From the NCBI RefSeq assembly GCF_900104795.1, contig NZ_FNTG01000001.1:4216001-4280000 (forward strand): DNA of 64,000 nt. The letters are read 5' to 3'. The stretch comes from Burkholderia sp. WP9. Lineage in GTDB: Bacteria; Pseudomonadota; Gammaproteobacteria; Burkholderiales; Burkholderiaceae. The notes under the pieces are model-generated. The model saw nothing but the letters and a program-made list of their open reading frames with translations, searched no databases and had not been told where the DNA came from. Of this stretch, positions 47,087 through 56,659 are shown one piece after another. The number at the start of each line of letters is the position of its first letter. Positions within the stretch are counted from its first letter, which is position 1. The translations under genes were made by a program, and so were the position numbers.

Positions 47087-49201
47087 GTGAACGTTTTCTT
47101 CGAGGAATCGGGCAGTTTCAAGGCGGGCAGCGTGCTGTCGCGCCAGGGCGATGCGTTTCAGGTCGAGCTGCCGGGCGGACGCCGCGCCAAGGTGCGCGCG
47201 AAAGACGTGCTGATCGAATTCGAAAAGCCGACTGCGGCCGAGTTGATGCAACAGGCCGACGCCGCCGCGCAGGAGATCGACCTGGATTTCCTGTGGGAAT
47301 GCGCGCCTGACGACGAATTCCCGTTCGCCGCGCTCGGCGCCGAGTATTTCGGCGAGCGCTTCGGCTCGATCGAGCGCGCCGCGCTGGTGTTGCGCATGCA
47401 CGGCTCGCCGGTGTACTTCCGCCGCAAAGGCCGCGGCATGTATCAGCGCGCGCCGCAAGAACAACTGAAGATGGCGCTTGCCGGACTCGAGCGCAAGCGT
47501 CAGCAGGCGCTGGTGCAGGCCGGCTATGAGGAAGAGCTGAAGGCCGGCCGTCTGCCGGAAGCCTTCACCGGCAGCAAGGCGCTGGCGCTGCTGACCAAGC
47601 CCGACAAGAACACGATCGAATACAAGGCGCTCGAAGGCGCGGCGGCGGCGCGCGGCATTTCGCAAGCGCGCCTGATGCTCGAATGCGGCGCCATTCCGTC
47701 GGCGCGCGCATTGCACGAGGCGAAATTCCTCTCGGAGTTTTTCCCGCACGGCACCGGCTTCCCGCCGGTTACCGTCGGCGCGTTGCCCGAAGATCTGCCC
47801 GAAGCGAACGTGCAGGCGTTCTCGATCGACGACATCACCACGACCGAAATCGACGACGCCTTTTCCGTCGAGCATCTGGCCGATGGCCGTGTGCGGATCG
47901 GCGTGCACATTGCCGCGCCGGCGCTCGGTATTCAGCGCGGCGACGAGGTCGATGCGATCGCGCGCACGCGCCTGTCGACCGTGTACATGCCGGGCGACAA
48001 GATCACCATGTTGCCCGACAGCGTCGTCGAAGCGTTCACGCTGGCCGAAGGCGGCTTGCGCCCCGCGCTTTCTCTGTATGTGATCGTCAATCGCGAGACG
48101 CAGGAGATCGTCGCGAGCGAAACGCGCGCCGAGCGCGTGTTCGTGAAGAACAATCTGCGCCACAACACGCTCGACGAGCTGGTGACTGAAGAGGCGCTCG
48201 CCGCCGGCACCGGCGACTATCCGCACAAGGAAGACATCGCCGTGCTGTGGCCGTTCGCGCAGGCGCTGTTCGAGAAGCGTCAGACCGCGCGCGCCGGTTA
48301 CGGTTTGCGTCGCGAAGTGCAGCGCAATACGGATTTCAACTTCTACGTGGAAGGCGAGCACATCACGATCACGCCGCGCCGGCGCGGTTCGCCGCTCGAT
48401 ACGATCGTCGCCGAACTGGCGATTCTCGCCAACTCGTCGTGGGGTGCGTTCCTGCACGATCATGGCGTGCCGGGCATCTATCGCACGCAGCGCGCGTTCG
48501 GCGCGCCGACCGGCCCGAAGCGCACGCGCATGCAAACCAACGCCGCGCCGCATGAAGGCCTCGGCGTCACGCAGTACGCGTGGAGCACGTCGCCGCTGCG
48601 CCGTTATGTCGACCTGGTGAACCAGTGGCAGTTGATCGCCTGTGTGCAGCACGGCGTGACCGCCAAATTGGCCGCACCGTTCAAGCCGAAAGACGCCGAC
48701 CTGTTCGCCGTCGTGCAAGGTTTCGACGATACCTACACCGCGTATGCCGATCATCAGCGCCGCATGGAGTACTTCTGGTGTCTGCGCTGGCTGAAGCAGG
48801 AAAACAGGAAGCAGGTGGTGGCATCGGTCGTGAAGGGCGATCTGGTGCGTCTCGAAGAGATTCCGTTGCTGCTGCACGTGCCGGGTCTCGGCGTGCATGC
48901 GCGCGGCACGCGCTTGCAGATGGAAGTGATGTCGATCGACGAGTTGACTGTCGAAGCGTCCGTGCGTCTCCTGCACGTGCTCGACGCGCCGACCGTGACG
49001 AGCGGCAGCGAGGCTGAAGAAGCGGACGAGAGCGAAGAGGAAATCATCGACGCTGCCGACGAGAGCGCCGAAGGCGAAGCCGAGGCTCAGGCCGAAGCCG
49101 AACTCGAGGGCAACGAGGCGGCCACGCCGAGCGACGCCGCCAATGGCGATGGCGCGAACGATCCCGCCACTCAACAGCAGATTGCGGAGCCCGGACGATG
49201 A
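47087..49201 (+). CDS. RNase II-family exoribonuclease (RNB domain)
   Basis: 704 residues. The RNB catalytic region is FSIDDITTTEIDDAFSV with its cluster of metal-binding Asp residues, followed by GVHIAAPA and MLPDSVVEAFTL; an S1-like domain is near the C-terminus. It degrades RNA 3' to 5'. The last 65 residues are Glu/Ala-rich and acidic, an extension likely to be disordered. The start is GTG with a weak ribosome-binding site. The stop codon overlaps the aroE start (ATGA). Confidence 0.93.
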   Translation: MNVFFEESGSFKAGSVLSRQGDAFQVELPGGRRAKVRAKDVLIEFEKPTAAELMQQADAAAQEIDLDFLWECAPDDEFPFAALGAEYFGERFGSIERAALVLRMHGSPVYFRRKGRGMYQRAPQEQLKMALAGLERKRQQALVQAGYEEELKAGRLPEAFTGSKALALLTKPDKNTIEYKALEGAAAARGISQARLMLECGAIPSARALHEAKFLSEFFPHGTGFPPVTVGALPEDLPEANVQAFSIDDITTTEIDDAFSVEHLADGRVRIGVHIAAPALGIQRGDEVDAIARTRLSTVYMPGDKITMLPDSVVEAFTLAEGGLRPALSLYVIVNRETQEIVASETRAERVFVKNNLRHNTLDELVTEEALAAGTGDYPHKEDIAVLWPFAQALFEKRQTARAGYGLRREVQRNTDFNFYVEGEHITITPRRRGSPLDTIVAELAILANSSWGAFLHDHGVPGIYRTQRAFGAPTGPKRTRMQTNAAPHEGLGVTQYAWSTSPLRRYVDLVNQWQLIACVQHGVTAKLAAPFKPKDADLFAVVQGFDDTYTAYADHQRRMEYFWCLRWLKQENRKQVVASVVKGDLVRLEEIPLLLHVPGLGVHARGTRLQMEVMSIDELTVEASVRLLHVLDAPTVTSGSEAEEADESEEEIIDAADESAEGEAEAQAEAELEGNEAATPSDAANGDGANDPATQQQIAEPGR

Positions 49202-50061
49202 GCGCCAACGATTCACTCGACCGTTATGCGGTCATCGGCAATCCGGTCGGCCATAGCAAATCGCCGTTCATTCATGGACGTTTTGCCGAACAGACCGGCG
49301 AGCCGGTCGAGTACGGCCGTCTGCTCGCGCCGGTGGATGCGTTCGTGCCGCATGTGCGGGCCTTCATCGAGGCAGGCGGGCGCGGGCTGAACGTCACCGT
49401 GCCGTTCAAGCTCGAAGCGCATGCGTTGGCCGACACGTTGTCGCCGCGCGCGGCGGCTGCGGGCGCGGTGAATACGTTGCGCGTCGACGCGAACGGTATT
49501 TTCGGCGACAACACCGATGGCTTTGGTCTCGTGCGCGATATCGAGGTGAATCTCGGCGTGTCGCTGAAGGGCGCGCGCATTCTGTTGCTGGGCGCGGGCG
49601 GCGCCGCACGTGGCGTGGTTCTGCCGATGCTGGAGCGCGCGCCGCATACGCTCACCATCGTCAATCGTACGGCGGAGAAGGCCGAAGCATTGGTCGGCCA
49701 GTTCGCGCAGGCCGCGAGTGACGCCTCGTGTCGTCTGAGCGGTGGTAGCGCGCGGGTGATCGAAGCGAGCGCGTATGACGTGATCGTCAATGCGACGGCG
49801 GGTAGTCTGGACGCGTCGTTGCCCGAGTGCGACGACCGCGCGTTCGGCAGCGGCACGCTCGCCTACGACATGATGTACGGCGCGCATCCGACGGTATTCA
49901 TGGAGCACGCGCGGAAGCTGGGTGCACGCGGCGCCGATGGACTCGGCATGCTGGTCGAGCAGGCGGCCGAGTCGTTTTACGTTTGGCGCGGCGTGCGGCC
50001 CGACGGCGCGCCGGTGCTGGCCGAATTGCGTGCGCAGTTGGCTGCGCCGTCGCACGCTTAA
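49198..50061 (+). CDS. aroE: Shikimate dehydrogenase
   Basis: 287 residues. NPVGHSKSPFIHGRF binds shikimate, NVTVPFK has the catalytic Lys and LLLGAGGAARGVV is the NADPH-binding loop. It reduces 3-dehydroshikimate to shikimate. It is translationally coupled to the RNase gene and followed by mtgA after 63 bases. Confidence 0.97.
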   Translation: MSANDSLDRYAVIGNPVGHSKSPFIHGRFAEQTGEPVEYGRLLAPVDAFVPHVRAFIEAGGRGLNVTVPFKLEAHALADTLSPRAAAAGAVNTLRVDANGIFGDNTDGFGLVRDIEVNLGVSLKGARILLLGAGGAARGVVLPMLERAPHTLTIVNRTAEKAEALVGQFAQAASDASCRLSGGSARVIEASAYDVIVNATAGSLDASLPECDDRAFGSGTLAYDMMYGAHPTVFMEHARKLGARGADGLGMLVEQAAESFYVWRGVRPDGAPVLAELRAQLAAPSHA

Positions 50062-50124
50062 CCGCGTCACGCAAATGCTGCGTCTTACCTTGCCGAATTT
50101 ACCGACACGAGGACCTGGAGCACG

Positions 50125-50847
50125 ATGACAGCAACGCGGCGCGTGAGCCGGCCAGGTCCGGTGCGATGGATCGTCTATCTGGGCGCGGTGGTGGCGATCG
50201 CTTGGATTGCGACGCAGGCGTTTTATTTCGCGCAGATCGCCGTTTGGAATTACGTCAATCCACGCAGCACTGCGTTTATGCGTTCGGACGCGTGGCGCTT
50301 GTCGCAGGATCGGCCGGATCTTTCCGTGCAGCATACGTGGGTGCCGTATGACCAGATTTCGCGCAATCTGAAGCGCGCGATCATCGCTTCCGAGGATGCG
50401 AATTTCGTCAATAACAATGGGTATGAGACGGACGCTATCTTGCAGGCCTGGGAGCGGAATAAGGCCAAGGGCAAGATTGTGCGCGGTGGGTCGACCATTA
50501 CTCAGCAGTTGGCGCGCAATCTGTTTTTGTCGCGGGAGAAGAGTTATATCCGCAAGGGGCAGGAACTCATCATTACGTGGATGCTTGAGGCCTTGATGGA
50601 TAAGGAACGGATCTTTGAGATTTATCTTAACTCCGTTGAGTGGGGGAATGGGGTTTATGGGGCTGAGGCCGCGGCTCGTTATTACTATAAGACTTCAGCG
50701 AGTAAGTTGACTGCTGCGCAGTCGGCCCGGTTGGCTGTTATGTTGCCGCAGCCTAAGTATTTTGATGAGCATCGCGGGTCGCCTTATCTTGCGCAGCGGT
50801 CGCGGGTTATTGCTCGCAGGATGGGGGCGGCGGAGTTGCCCGATTAG
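50125..50847 (+). CDS. mtgA: Monofunctional biosynthetic peptidoglycan transglycosylase
   Basis: 240 residues. One N-terminal membrane helix ([21 protein letters not shown]), then a GT51 domain with [17 protein letters not shown] (catalytic Glu), [16 protein letters not shown] and [12 protein letters not shown]. It polymerises lipid II. From about 50440 onward the third codon positions shift from G/C to T and G, although the protein still matches the family to its end. CTGGAG precedes the ATG. Confidence 0.96.
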   Translation: MTATRRVSRPGPVRWIVYLGAVVAIAWIATQAFYFAQIAVWNYVNPRSTAFMRSDAWRLSQDRPDLSVQHTWVPYDQISRNLKRAIIASEDANFVNNNGYETDAILQAWERNKAKGKIVRGGSTITQQLARNLFLSREKSYIRKGQELIITWMLEALMDKERIFEIYLNSVEWGNGVYGAEAAARYYYKTSASKLTAAQSARLAVMLPQPKYFDEHRGSPYLAQRSRVIARRMGAAELPD

Positions 50848-51420
50848 TTTTTTTTTGCCTTTGTGGCGTGGTTGTGGTTTTGTTCTTTGGGTTTTTGGCC
50901 TTTCCTTGATTTGTTTGTGGTCTATTGGCGTTGCCCCTGTGCGGGGCGGCACCTACTTTCTTTGCCGCGGCAAAGAAAGTAGGCAAAGAAAGCCGCTTTA
51001 CACCGCCAGCCCATAAGCGGGGCCCCCGCACAGTCACGGTAGTGGTGCATCTGGAATCGGCGTTCTCGCACACTCAGCCTTCGTGACAAGGCCGTCATGC
51101 CTCCCGCCTCACGCTACGCGTTCGCCGGAACGGTCTGCTCAAAAACATTGGTTGCGTTTGCGCGCTGCTGGGGGCCGTCGGCTTCGCCTCGGCGAAATGC
51201 CGTAGTAGTGCGCCTCATTTTTTTATGCGGCTCCGCACTGGTGTTCACCAGAGCGCTCATGGTGGACGCATGATTCGCGCTTCGGTTAGTGTCGCAGTGT
51301 CCTTTAGACGATTAGGGCGCGTGGGTGGCGGCTTCGTCACGTAGCGCCGCGATGCTTCAGCATTTGGCGACGCGGTGCTTCTAGCTTTTCAGGTGCCTGT
51401 CGCAGTGGGGCATTGCGCCG
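50848..51420. other. Left flank and left arm of the inverted-repeat element
   Basis: 0.57 kb after mtgA with no gene, containing a T/G-rich start, the left inverted-repeat arm and its palindrome, then AT-richer DNA up to the end of the small enclosed gene. Confidence 0.6.
50888..51195. repeat. Left arm of a 0.3-kb imperfect inverted repeat
   Basis: About 308 bp that match 52353-52658 in inverted orientation. The match is nearly perfect over the central 170 bp and broken by small differences and an insertion towards the inside. It contains a perfect 32-bp palindrome (50952-50983; half-site CCTACTTTCTTTGCCG). Confidence 0.85.
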
Positions 51421-51873
51421 TCAATGTGCCGTGGTAGTTGCTCGCGCGATCGTTCGGAAGCGGGGCCGCACGTTCTCCAGCTTTCTCGTGGCGCCAATGC
51501 GTTCGCGCTTTTCTGATGCAGTCTGCGTAGCCTTCGAGAGAAGGTCCGCTGCGTGTCGCGCTGTGATGCGGCTTTGAGCAACGCCCTTCGCGTCGAGCGC
51601 GATGACCTGATACAACTCACGGTCGATTTCGACTTCGCGCTGGTAATCCTCCCCAGTGTCGATTAACAGTTCCAGCAACTTCCGCTGACTATGTCTCTCA
51701 TCTCGCGTCACTGCCGGACTCCTAACTATTGAGGCCGCAAGCTTGATCAGTTTGTCCAGTTGGTCTAGTTGCCTTTCAACTAAACCGAAAGCGGATAGGG
51801 CGAGCTTTTCGTATTGAAGTGCGTCAACGGGTGGGCGCGACGTGACTCGAGAATTCTTGATGGATTTACTCAT
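51421..51873 (-). CDS. Hypothetical helical protein inside the inverted-repeat element
   Basis: 150 residues from MSKSIKNSRVTSRPP. AGGAG lies 8 bases before the ATG at 51873, a strong site that overrides an in-frame codon 129 bases upstream. The middle is helical and charged (LSAFGLVERQLDQLDKLIKL; SQRKLLELLIDTGEDYQREVEIDRELY is one long acidic helix in two parts), the C-terminus is Arg-rich. No family is recognised. It is not a recognisable transposase. It is the only gene between the two repeat arms. Confidence 0.65.
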   Translation of the reverse strand: MSKSIKNSRVTSRPPVDALQYEKLALSAFGLVERQLDQLDKLIKLAASIVRSPAVTRDERHSQRKLLELLIDTGEDYQREVEIDRELYQVIALDAKGVAQSRITARHAADLLSKATQTASEKRERIGATRKLENVRPRFRTIARATTTAH

Positions 51874-52352
51874 GGCGCGATCTCCTGTTGCTGACTGGAT
51901 CGCCCGACACGCATTTGCAAGTTGGGTGAGCGGGCACATTGACGGGGTTAACAGACCGGCGCGCAGTACCAGAACCGGCGAGCCGCGAGGCTCCCCCGCC
52001 AAGGCCCGCCCATTGGAGAAAGACGTGCAAAGGCAGCCGTACGCTTGCTTGACAAACGTACGGGGTACTACGCTTTTAGGCTGTTAAACCTGTTGTCGTG
52101 GAATGTACGACCAAAAGAGTTTACAGCGTGCAGTCTCGCGAGTGATCACCTGCACAGGCTAAAACCTGTGCCCCGCAATCAATTCAGAAATTTCCCGCCA
52201 ACTCATCCGTTGTGCTGGCCAGTTTCTAAGTAATTTCCGAGCGAAATGCCGTGCTGATTCCTCAAGACTAGCCGTGCCACTCGGGCGGGGCGACCGACTT
52301 CGTGGTTAGTTTCAAGGTCGAAAGACCGTTCAATAGCCATATTTGTGGCGTC

Positions 52353-52658
52353 ACGCCGAGGCGAAGCCGACGGCCCCCCGGCGCACAGATAAATCCACTT
52401 CAAGGCAGACCGTTCCGGCGAGTGCGCAGCGCGAGTCGGGAGGTATGACGGCCTTGTCACTTGCGCCGAATGTGCGAGAACACCGATTCCAGATGCACCA
52501 CTACCGTGACTGTGCGGGGGACCCGCTTATGGGCTGGCGGTTCAAAGCGGCTTTCTTTGCCTACTTTCTTTGCCGCGGCAAAGAAAGTAGGTGCCGCCCC
52601 GCACAGGGGCAACGCCAATAGACCACTAACAAAGCAAGGAAAGGCTAAAAAACCCAAA
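52353..52658. repeat. Right arm of the 0.3-kb imperfect inverted repeat
   Basis: Inverted counterpart of 50888-51195, with the same 32-bp palindrome at 52560-52591. Outside both arms the DNA differs. Confidence 0.85.
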
Positions 52659-52690
52659 GCGGCCACAAAAAACCCAACGCGCCAATCTTC

Positions 52691-52735
52691 CCATTATATG
52701 GATCAACCACTCACATATTGGAGGTTTCCCAAAAA
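52691..52735 (+). promoter_or_regulatory. Possible operator/promoter region of the sugar operon
   Basis: CCATTATATGG (inverted repeat CCAT/ATGG, with a -10-like core) at 52691-52701 and GGTTTCCCAAAAACC at 52723-52737. They lie about 250-290 bp upstream of the IclR gene and could be its autoregulatory sites. Confidence 0.3.
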
Positions 52736-52980
52736 CCGCCCTACAATCCGAACCAACACGCAAAGCGCAACAAAGCAACGGCAAAAAAAGCCCACGCAGC
52801 GCCAAAGCGACAGCAAAAAAACCGGAGACAAAGCCAACCATGCCCAAGGCAAAAAGGCAGCATCACGACGCCCAAAGCATCGCCCAAAGCATCGCCAGAA
52901 CGGCGCGCACAGCGAGCACCCAAGGCCCCCTCTCCGGCCCCGCGCTGTAAGCGCAAAAAACCACCGAAAAGCGAATCGCC

Positions 52981-53961
52981 ATGAACAAAGCGATGCCCAC
53001 TCACGCCGCGTCCGCGTCCGAAGCCGATCTGGCGTCATCCGCCGATCAAGCGACCCGCGCCGCGCCGCGCCCCGCGCCGGCCACGAAAGCGCCCCGCGCC
53101 AGCGCCGCTGCCCAACCGGCGCCGGTCGACGGAATCGCCTTACCCAGCACGCTGCTCGACATCACACCACAGCAAGCGGGCACGCAAACGCTCCTGCGCG
53201 GCCTGGCGATCCTGGAGGCAGCCGCGGCCGGCGTGCGCGACCTGCGCACCTTCGGCGCCGCGCTCGGCACGACCCGCAGCACGACGCATCGGCTGGTGAG
53301 CAGCCTCGTGCAGGCCCGCTATCTCCGCCAGGTGCAAGGCGGCTACCTGCTCGGCCCGAAGCTGATCGAACTCGGCACGATCGCGCTCGAACAGATGCCG
53401 CTCACCGCGGTCGCGCGTCAGCATCTCGAATCGCTCGCGGAACAGACGCTCGACACGATCCACCTCGGCGTGCGCGATGGCGACGACGTGCTGTACATCG
53501 ACAAGATCCCCGGCACGCGTGGACTCGAAATGCGCTCGCGCGTCGGGCACCGCATGCCGCTGGCGTCGACGGGAATCGGTAAAGCCATGATGCTCGATCT
53601 CACGCCGGACGTCTGGCAGTCGCTTTTCGATGCATCGCGTCGCGCGCTCGCCGGCGTCAGCTTCAAGCCGGATAACCGTCCCGACGCGCAAACCTTCATG
53701 CAGCGCATGACCAACTACGCCGCCGGCGGCTACACCTTCGACCTCGAAGAAAACGAGGCGTCGATCCGCTGCGTCGCGGCCCCGGTGCGCGATGCGTCGG
53801 GCGCGGTGGTGGCGGCGCTCTCGGTGGCGAGCACGATTCCGTATATGTCGCTCGAACGCATGGACGAACTGATTCCGGTCGTGCAGCGCGAAGCGCGCGC
53901 GATCTCGGAAGAACTCGGCTGGCGCGCCCCGCAACCGGCAACCCGCAGGATCAAGCGATGA
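52981..53961 (+). CDS. IclR-family transcriptional regulator of the sugar operon
   Basis: 326 residues. An Ala/Pro-rich N-terminal extension (about 1-60) precedes a winged helix (GLAILEAAAAGVRDLRTFGAALGTTRSTTHRLVSSL, read in two parts) and the IclR ligand-binding domain (about 150-315, with LGVRDGDDVLYIDKI and HRMPLASTGIGKAMM). It probably responds to a sugar acid intermediate and controls the genes downstream. Its stop codon overlaps the dgoK start (ATGA). Confidence 0.92.
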   Translation: MNKAMPTHAASASEADLASSADQATRAAPRPAPATKAPRASAAAQPAPVDGIALPSTLLDITPQQAGTQTLLRGLAILEAAAAGVRDLRTFGAALGTTRSTTHRLVSSLVQARYLRQVQGGYLLGPKLIELGTIALEQMPLTAVARQHLESLAEQTLDTIHLGVRDGDDVLYIDKIPGTRGLEMRSRVGHRMPLASTGIGKAMMLDLTPDVWQSLFDASRRALAGVSFKPDNRPDAQTFMQRMTNYAAGGYTFDLEENEASIRCVAAPVRDASGAVVAALSVASTIPYMSLERMDELIPVVQREARAISEELGWRAPQPATRRIKR

Positions 53962-55037
53962 AGCAAGCGGGTTCTCCCACCCCGGCAGCCAGCCACGCCG
54001 CAGCAGGCGCAGTCGACACCACGCACGCGCATGCCGCGCTGATCGCGCTCGATTGGGGCACGACCTCGCTGCGCGCGTATCTGTATGACGCGTCCGGCAA
54101 TGTGCTGGCCACGCGCGCATCGACGGCGGGCATCATGAATCTGCCGCGCAGCGCGGAGCAGGGCGGCTTCGACGCGGCTTTCGAGGACGTCTGCGGCGCC
54201 TGGCTCGCAGACGCGCCCGGCGTGCCGGTGATCGCGGCAGGGATGGTCGGCAGCGCGCAAGGCTGGCTGGAAGCGCCTTATGTGGATACGCCGGCGAGCG
54301 CCGATGCGCTGGTGGCCGGCATCGTCCGCGTCGAGGCAGCCTGCGGTGTGACGCTGCATATCGTGCCGGGCGTCCTGCAGCGCGGCGAACTGCCCAACGT
54401 CATGCGCGGCGAAGAAACGCAGATTTTTGGCGCGCTCGGCGAAGAAGCGAACGTGACGAACGCCACGAACGCCACCCATCCCGCCGACAGCAAGCGCGCC
54501 CTGATCGGTTTGCCCGGCACTCATGCGAAATGGGCGGTGGTGCAGGCGGGCCGGATCGAACGTTTTCACACCTTCATGACCGGCGAAGTGTTCGCGGCAT
54601 TGCGCGAGCACACGATCCTCGGCCGCACGATGCTCACGCCGGATCTGCCGGACACCGGCGCATTCCTGCACGGCGTGAACATCGCGCGGGAAAAGGGTCA
54701 GGCGGGTGTGCTCGCGACCATATTCAGCTCGCGCACGCTCGGCCTCACCGGACAACTTTCGCGCGAACAACAGCCCGACTATCTGTCGGGATTGCTGATC
54801 GGGCACGAACTGGCCGGCCTCGACGCGGTGCTCACGCAACAGCAAAGCACGCTCGCCGGGCAGAGCCTGCGCCTGATCGGCAACGAAGCGCTGTGCGAGC
54901 GCTACCGTCTCGCGCTGGCGCAGTTCGGCTGCACTCAGGCGGAATTGGTCAAGCACGCCACCGAGGGCGGCCTGTGGCGCGTCGCCTCACAGGCAGGGCT
55001 GGTCAATCCGGCGGCTCACGCGGCACGCGCCGGCTAA
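53958..55037 (+). CDS. dgoK: 2-dehydro-3-deoxygalactonokinase
   Basis: 359 residues of the DgoK family: IALDWGTTSLRAYLYD is the phosphate-binding start, and GLPGTHAKWAVVQAGRI is a conserved inner segment. It phosphorylates 2-dehydro-3-deoxy-D-galactonate with ATP. Residues 173-181 carry a short NATNATH repeat. It is coupled to the regulator and followed by the aldolase after 36 bases. Confidence 0.95.
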   Translation: MKQAGSPTPAASHAAAGAVDTTHAHAALIALDWGTTSLRAYLYDASGNVLATRASTAGIMNLPRSAEQGGFDAAFEDVCGAWLADAPGVPVIAAGMVGSAQGWLEAPYVDTPASADALVAGIVRVEAACGVTLHIVPGVLQRGELPNVMRGEETQIFGALGEEANVTNATNATHPADSKRALIGLPGTHAKWAVVQAGRIERFHTFMTGEVFAALREHTILGRTMLTPDLPDTGAFLHGVNIAREKGQAGVLATIFSSRTLGLTGQLSREQQPDYLSGLLIGHELAGLDAVLTQQQSTLAGQSLRLIGNEALCERYRLALAQFGCTQAELVKHATEGGLWRVASQAGLVNPAAHAARAG

Positions 55038-55073
55038 CCGGCAACGCCGCCGCTTACGAAACAAGGAACCGAC

Positions 55074-55754
55074 ATGCAACCTCACATCAATCTGCCCGCT
55101 CCGTACATGCCGCACGCGGGTTTGATCGCGGCGTTCGAGGCCTGTCCGCTGATCGCGATCATGCGCGGCGTGACGCCCGCCGATGCCGCCGAGCACGGCC
55201 AGGCGCTTTACGAAGCCGGCTTCCGGATCGTCGAAGTGCCGCTTAATTCGCCGCAGCCGTTCGACAGCATCGCTGCGATCCGCAAGGTGTTGCCGGCGGA
55301 TGCGATCGTCGGCGCGGGCACGGTGCTGCATCCGAGTTTCGTCAACGACGTGAAGTCGGCGGGCGGCGAACTGATCGTGATGCCGCACAGCGATCCGGAA
55401 GTGGTCAGCGCCGCGAAAGCGCGAGGCATGGCCTGCGCGCCGGGCGTCGCGACGCCGACGGAAGCGTTCATCGCGCTAAAGAACGGCGCGGACGTGCTGA
55501 AGATGTTCCCCGCCGAACAACTCGGCTGCCAGGTCGTGAAGGCATGGCGCGCGGTGATCGCGGCGGAAGTGCCGCTGGTGCCGGTCGGCGGTATCACGCC
55601 CGACAACATGGGGCCGTTTCTCAGCGCGGGCGCGAACGGCTTCGGCCTCGGCTCGGCGTTGTACAAGCCGGGTCAGAGCGCGGCCGTGACCGCATCGCAC
55701 GCGAAGGCGTTCATCAACGGTTTGCGCATTGCCCGCGCGGGTGCGAAGAAATGA
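55074..55754 (+). CDS. dgoA: 2-dehydro-3-deoxy-6-phosphogalactonate aldolase
   Basis: 226 residues of the KDPG/KDPGal aldolase family. The Schiff-base Lys is in LKMFPAEQLG; IMRGVTPADA and VGAGTVLHPSF are conserved. It splits the phosphorylated acid into pyruvate and glyceraldehyde 3-phosphate. The stop codon overlaps the next start (ATGA). Confidence 0.95.
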   Translation: MQPHINLPAPYMPHAGLIAAFEACPLIAIMRGVTPADAAEHGQALYEAGFRIVEVPLNSPQPFDSIAAIRKVLPADAIVGAGTVLHPSFVNDVKSAGGELIVMPHSDPEVVSAAKARGMACAPGVATPTEAFIALKNGADVLKMFPAEQLGCQVVKAWRAVIAAEVPLVPVGGITPDNMGPFLSAGANGFGLGSALYKPGQSAAVTASHAKAFINGLRIARAGAKK

Positions 55755-56527
55755 AGCGGCTCGCCGGCAAAGTTGCTCTCGTCACCGGAGCCGGTCGCGG
55801 CATCGGCGCGGCGATCGCGCATGCGTTCGCGCGCGAGGGCGCGGCAGTCGTGCTGGCCGAACTGGACATCGAAACCGCGCAGCAGACGGCGGAGCATATC
55901 AAGTCGCAAACCGGCGCGCGCGTGCTCGCGGTGCCTACGGACGTGACGCAGGCGGCTTCGGTTCAGCACGCGGTGAGCGAAGCCGAACGCGCATTCGGCT
56001 CGGTCGACGTGCTGGTGAACAACGCCGGCATCAACGTGTTCTGCGATCCCTTGACCATGACGGACGACGACTGGCGCCGTTGCTTCGCCGTCGATCTCGA
56101 CGGCGTGTGGAACGGTTGCCGCGCGGTGCTGCCGGGCATGGTCGAACGCGGCGCGGGGAGCATCGTGAATATCGCTTCGACGCATTCGTTCAAGATCATT
56201 CCGGGCTGCTTTCCGTATCCGGTGGCCAAGCACGGTGTGATTGGCCTGACCCGCGCGCTCGGCATCGAATACGCGCCGCGCAACGTGCGGGTCAACGCGA
56301 TCGCGCCGGGTTACATCGAAACGCAATTGACGCACGACTGGTGGAACGAACAGGCCGATCCGGCCGCCGCGCAGCAGGCGACGCTGGATCTGCAACCGAT
56401 GAAGCGCATCGGCCGCCCGGAAGAGGTGGCGATGACGGCGGTGTTTCTCGCCTCGGACGAAGCGCCGTCCATCAACGCCACCTGCATCACCGTGGATGGT
56501 GGGCGCTCCGCGCTGTATCACGACTGA
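55751..56527 (+). CDS. SDR-family oxidoreductase (first of two in the operon)
   Basis: 258 residues. TGAGRGIG binds NAD(P), NNAG is the structural motif, and Ser in NIASTHSF with YPVAK gives the catalytic Ser-Tyr-Lys set. In this operon it is a candidate aldose dehydrogenase or another sugar-interconverting enzyme; the second SDR downstream is an equal candidate. The start at 55751 is set by overlap with dgoA. Confidence 0.9.
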   Translation: MKRLAGKVALVTGAGRGIGAAIAHAFAREGAAVVLAELDIETAQQTAEHIKSQTGARVLAVPTDVTQAASVQHAVSEAERAFGSVDVLVNNAGINVFCDPLTMTDDDWRRCFAVDLDGVWNGCRAVLPGMVERGAGSIVNIASTHSFKIIPGCFPYPVAKHGVIGLTRALGIEYAPRNVRVNAIAPGYIETQLTHDWWNEQADPAAAQQATLDLQPMKRIGRPEEVAMTAVFLASDEAPSINATCITVDGGRSALYHD

Positions 56528-56659
56528 TTTTTGCAAGACCCGGATTGCGCAGGGGCGCAAGAAGTACACCGGACGACGCGCTGGCCGCGTGTGTCACAAC
56601 CGGTACAAGAAGACGCGGCCGATACCTTCTCGTTACCAATTAGTCAGGAGACACGCATC

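Larger units (their letters stand above)
51874..52980. other. Non-coding part of the repeat element and IclR leader
   Basis: About 1.1 kb with no supported gene. It holds the promoter side of the small gene, AT-richer DNA of no obvious content up to about 52350, the right repeat arm, and then an A-rich leader upstream of the IclR gene. Confidence 0.6.

Noticed and set aside
47069..49216. Long frame antisense to the RNase II-family gene
   Set aside because: It mirrors the coding frame and has no domain; its start falls beyond the gene end without a ribosome-binding site.
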